Of a DNA stretch of 64,000 nt, positions 61,993-64,000 are shown piece by piece (within the stretch, counting starts at the first letter, position 1; each line of letters starts with the position of its first letter). Position numbers and translations under genes: made by a program. The stretch comes from Paralichthys olivaceus (lineage: Eukaryota; Chordata; Actinopteri; Pleuronectiformes; Paralichthyidae). The stretch lies in NCBI RefSeq assembly GCF_024713975.1, contig NC_091098.1, positions 14,928,316 to 14,992,315 of the forward strand, given 5' to 3'. The notes beneath the pieces were generated by a model that was not told the origin of the DNA, made no database searches, and saw only the letters and a list, made by a program, of their open reading frames with translations.

Positions 61993-62554
61993 GTGAGTTT
62001 CTAGCGGTAAAATATCTATTTCTCCATCAAACAGTACATTTTGATTTGGATGAGATTGTTTAGTTTTAGTTTTCGTTTTAAAAGCTCATTTCACAGCATT
62101 ATTTCCTTGTGCAAGTCTTCGTAAACGCTTTGGTTAGCTCGCTAGCTAGCACGGCTAACACACGGGCAGCATGTTTACAAACAGCGAGCTAACGGTACAT
62201 CCTGTCCGTGTGTTGTTTGCAACTCGTTAATACAAGCAAAAGTATTTCTCATTTAAATTCTTCTACGGTTCTTAGATTGTTGTTACTTCTCCAGTTGAAA
62301 GAGAATGACCCAGTTTAACACACGTTGGGTAATGTTATGCTATCAAAACACGAACTAATTTCCTTACCCAGCTGCTTTACTCAACTTGCACCTCAGTTTG
62401 CAGAATTAGTTGTTGTTCGCCATAACTGGAGCTGGTTAAGACTTTTGCTGTGTGAAGTCTTCCTCATTGTTCACCTCATGTATTAATTAGCTTTCAAATG
62501 CAGTCGCTTCATTGTCATGTGTGTAAGTTTCGTTTTGGTTCTTTATTTCAACAG

Positions 62555-62763
62555 GTTTCCTGGTGAATCCTGGTGGACATGTGTAGTTAAAACAGGAATC
62601 TGGAGCTGAAGTGTCCGGTTTATAGTTCAGATTTATAGTAACATTACCATACATTATGAATTAAGTCCCTAGATTGTTAAACAGCCCTCACTATCTTGAT
62701 TAAAATTTGAAATCCTCATAGAAATAATAATTGATTGTTAGTTCACACACACACACACTCAAT
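62555..62763 (+). other. phf8: phf8 5' leader with short uORFs
   Basis: Exon 2 begins after TCAACAG. It holds the end of the junction-spanning uORF and two very short frames (ATG TGT AGT TAA at 62,579; ATG AAT TAA near 62,656). A (CA)n run precedes the main ATG at 62,764. Confidence 0.6.
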
Positions 62764-63982
<1,219 letters not shown>

Positions 63983-64000
63983 TGAGTTTAATGTTACTTC

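Overview
The window is genomic DNA of a ray-finned fish, most likely a percomorph teleost. Four intron-containing genes encode proteins close to their mammalian counterparts. Introns are short to moderate. The non-coding DNA holds (TG)n/(CA)n arrays, a degraded Tc1-like transposon and several copies of one short interspersed repeat of a kind common in teleosts. I built the gene models by hand from splice sites and reading-frame phase, and by recall of family sequences; no search was run.

Layout. 1-11,550: no gene seen, only repeats. 11,553-16,869 (minus): idh3g, regulatory gamma subunit of mitochondrial NAD-dependent isocitrate dehydrogenase, 13 coding exons, 396 aa. About 18.0-23.3 kb (plus): fam3a, a secreted ILEI/PANDER-type protein, 9 coding exons, 230 aa, head to head with idh3g. 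About 24.9-60.2 kb (plus): wnk3, a WNK-family Ser/Thr kinase, one non-coding and 24 coding exons, predicted 3,292 aa. About 61.9 kb to the end (plus): phf8, PHD-finger/JmjC histone demethylase, first five coding exons only (PHD finger to the start of the JmjC region).

How the genes relate. They do not form a pathway: idh3g acts in the TCA cycle, fam3a in secreted metabolic signalling, wnk3 in chloride- and osmo-sensing control of cation-chloride cotransporters through SPAK/OSR1, and phf8 in removal of repressive histone methylation. As I recall, IDH3G and FAM3A lie at human Xq28, and WNK3 and PHF8 at Xp11.22. The block therefore joins two separated human X segments.

The most unusual content is wnk3 itself. 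One uninterrupted 3,285-nt exon adds 1,095 residues, about 29% glutamine by hand count, between the kinase module and the second CCT-like domain, and a second 2,057-nt exon is also Q-, S- and T-rich. The predicted protein is much longer than mammalian WNK3 (about 1,800 aa from memory). I see no operon-like or mobile 'system'; the second-tier observations are splicing, leader uORFs, hairpins and repeats.
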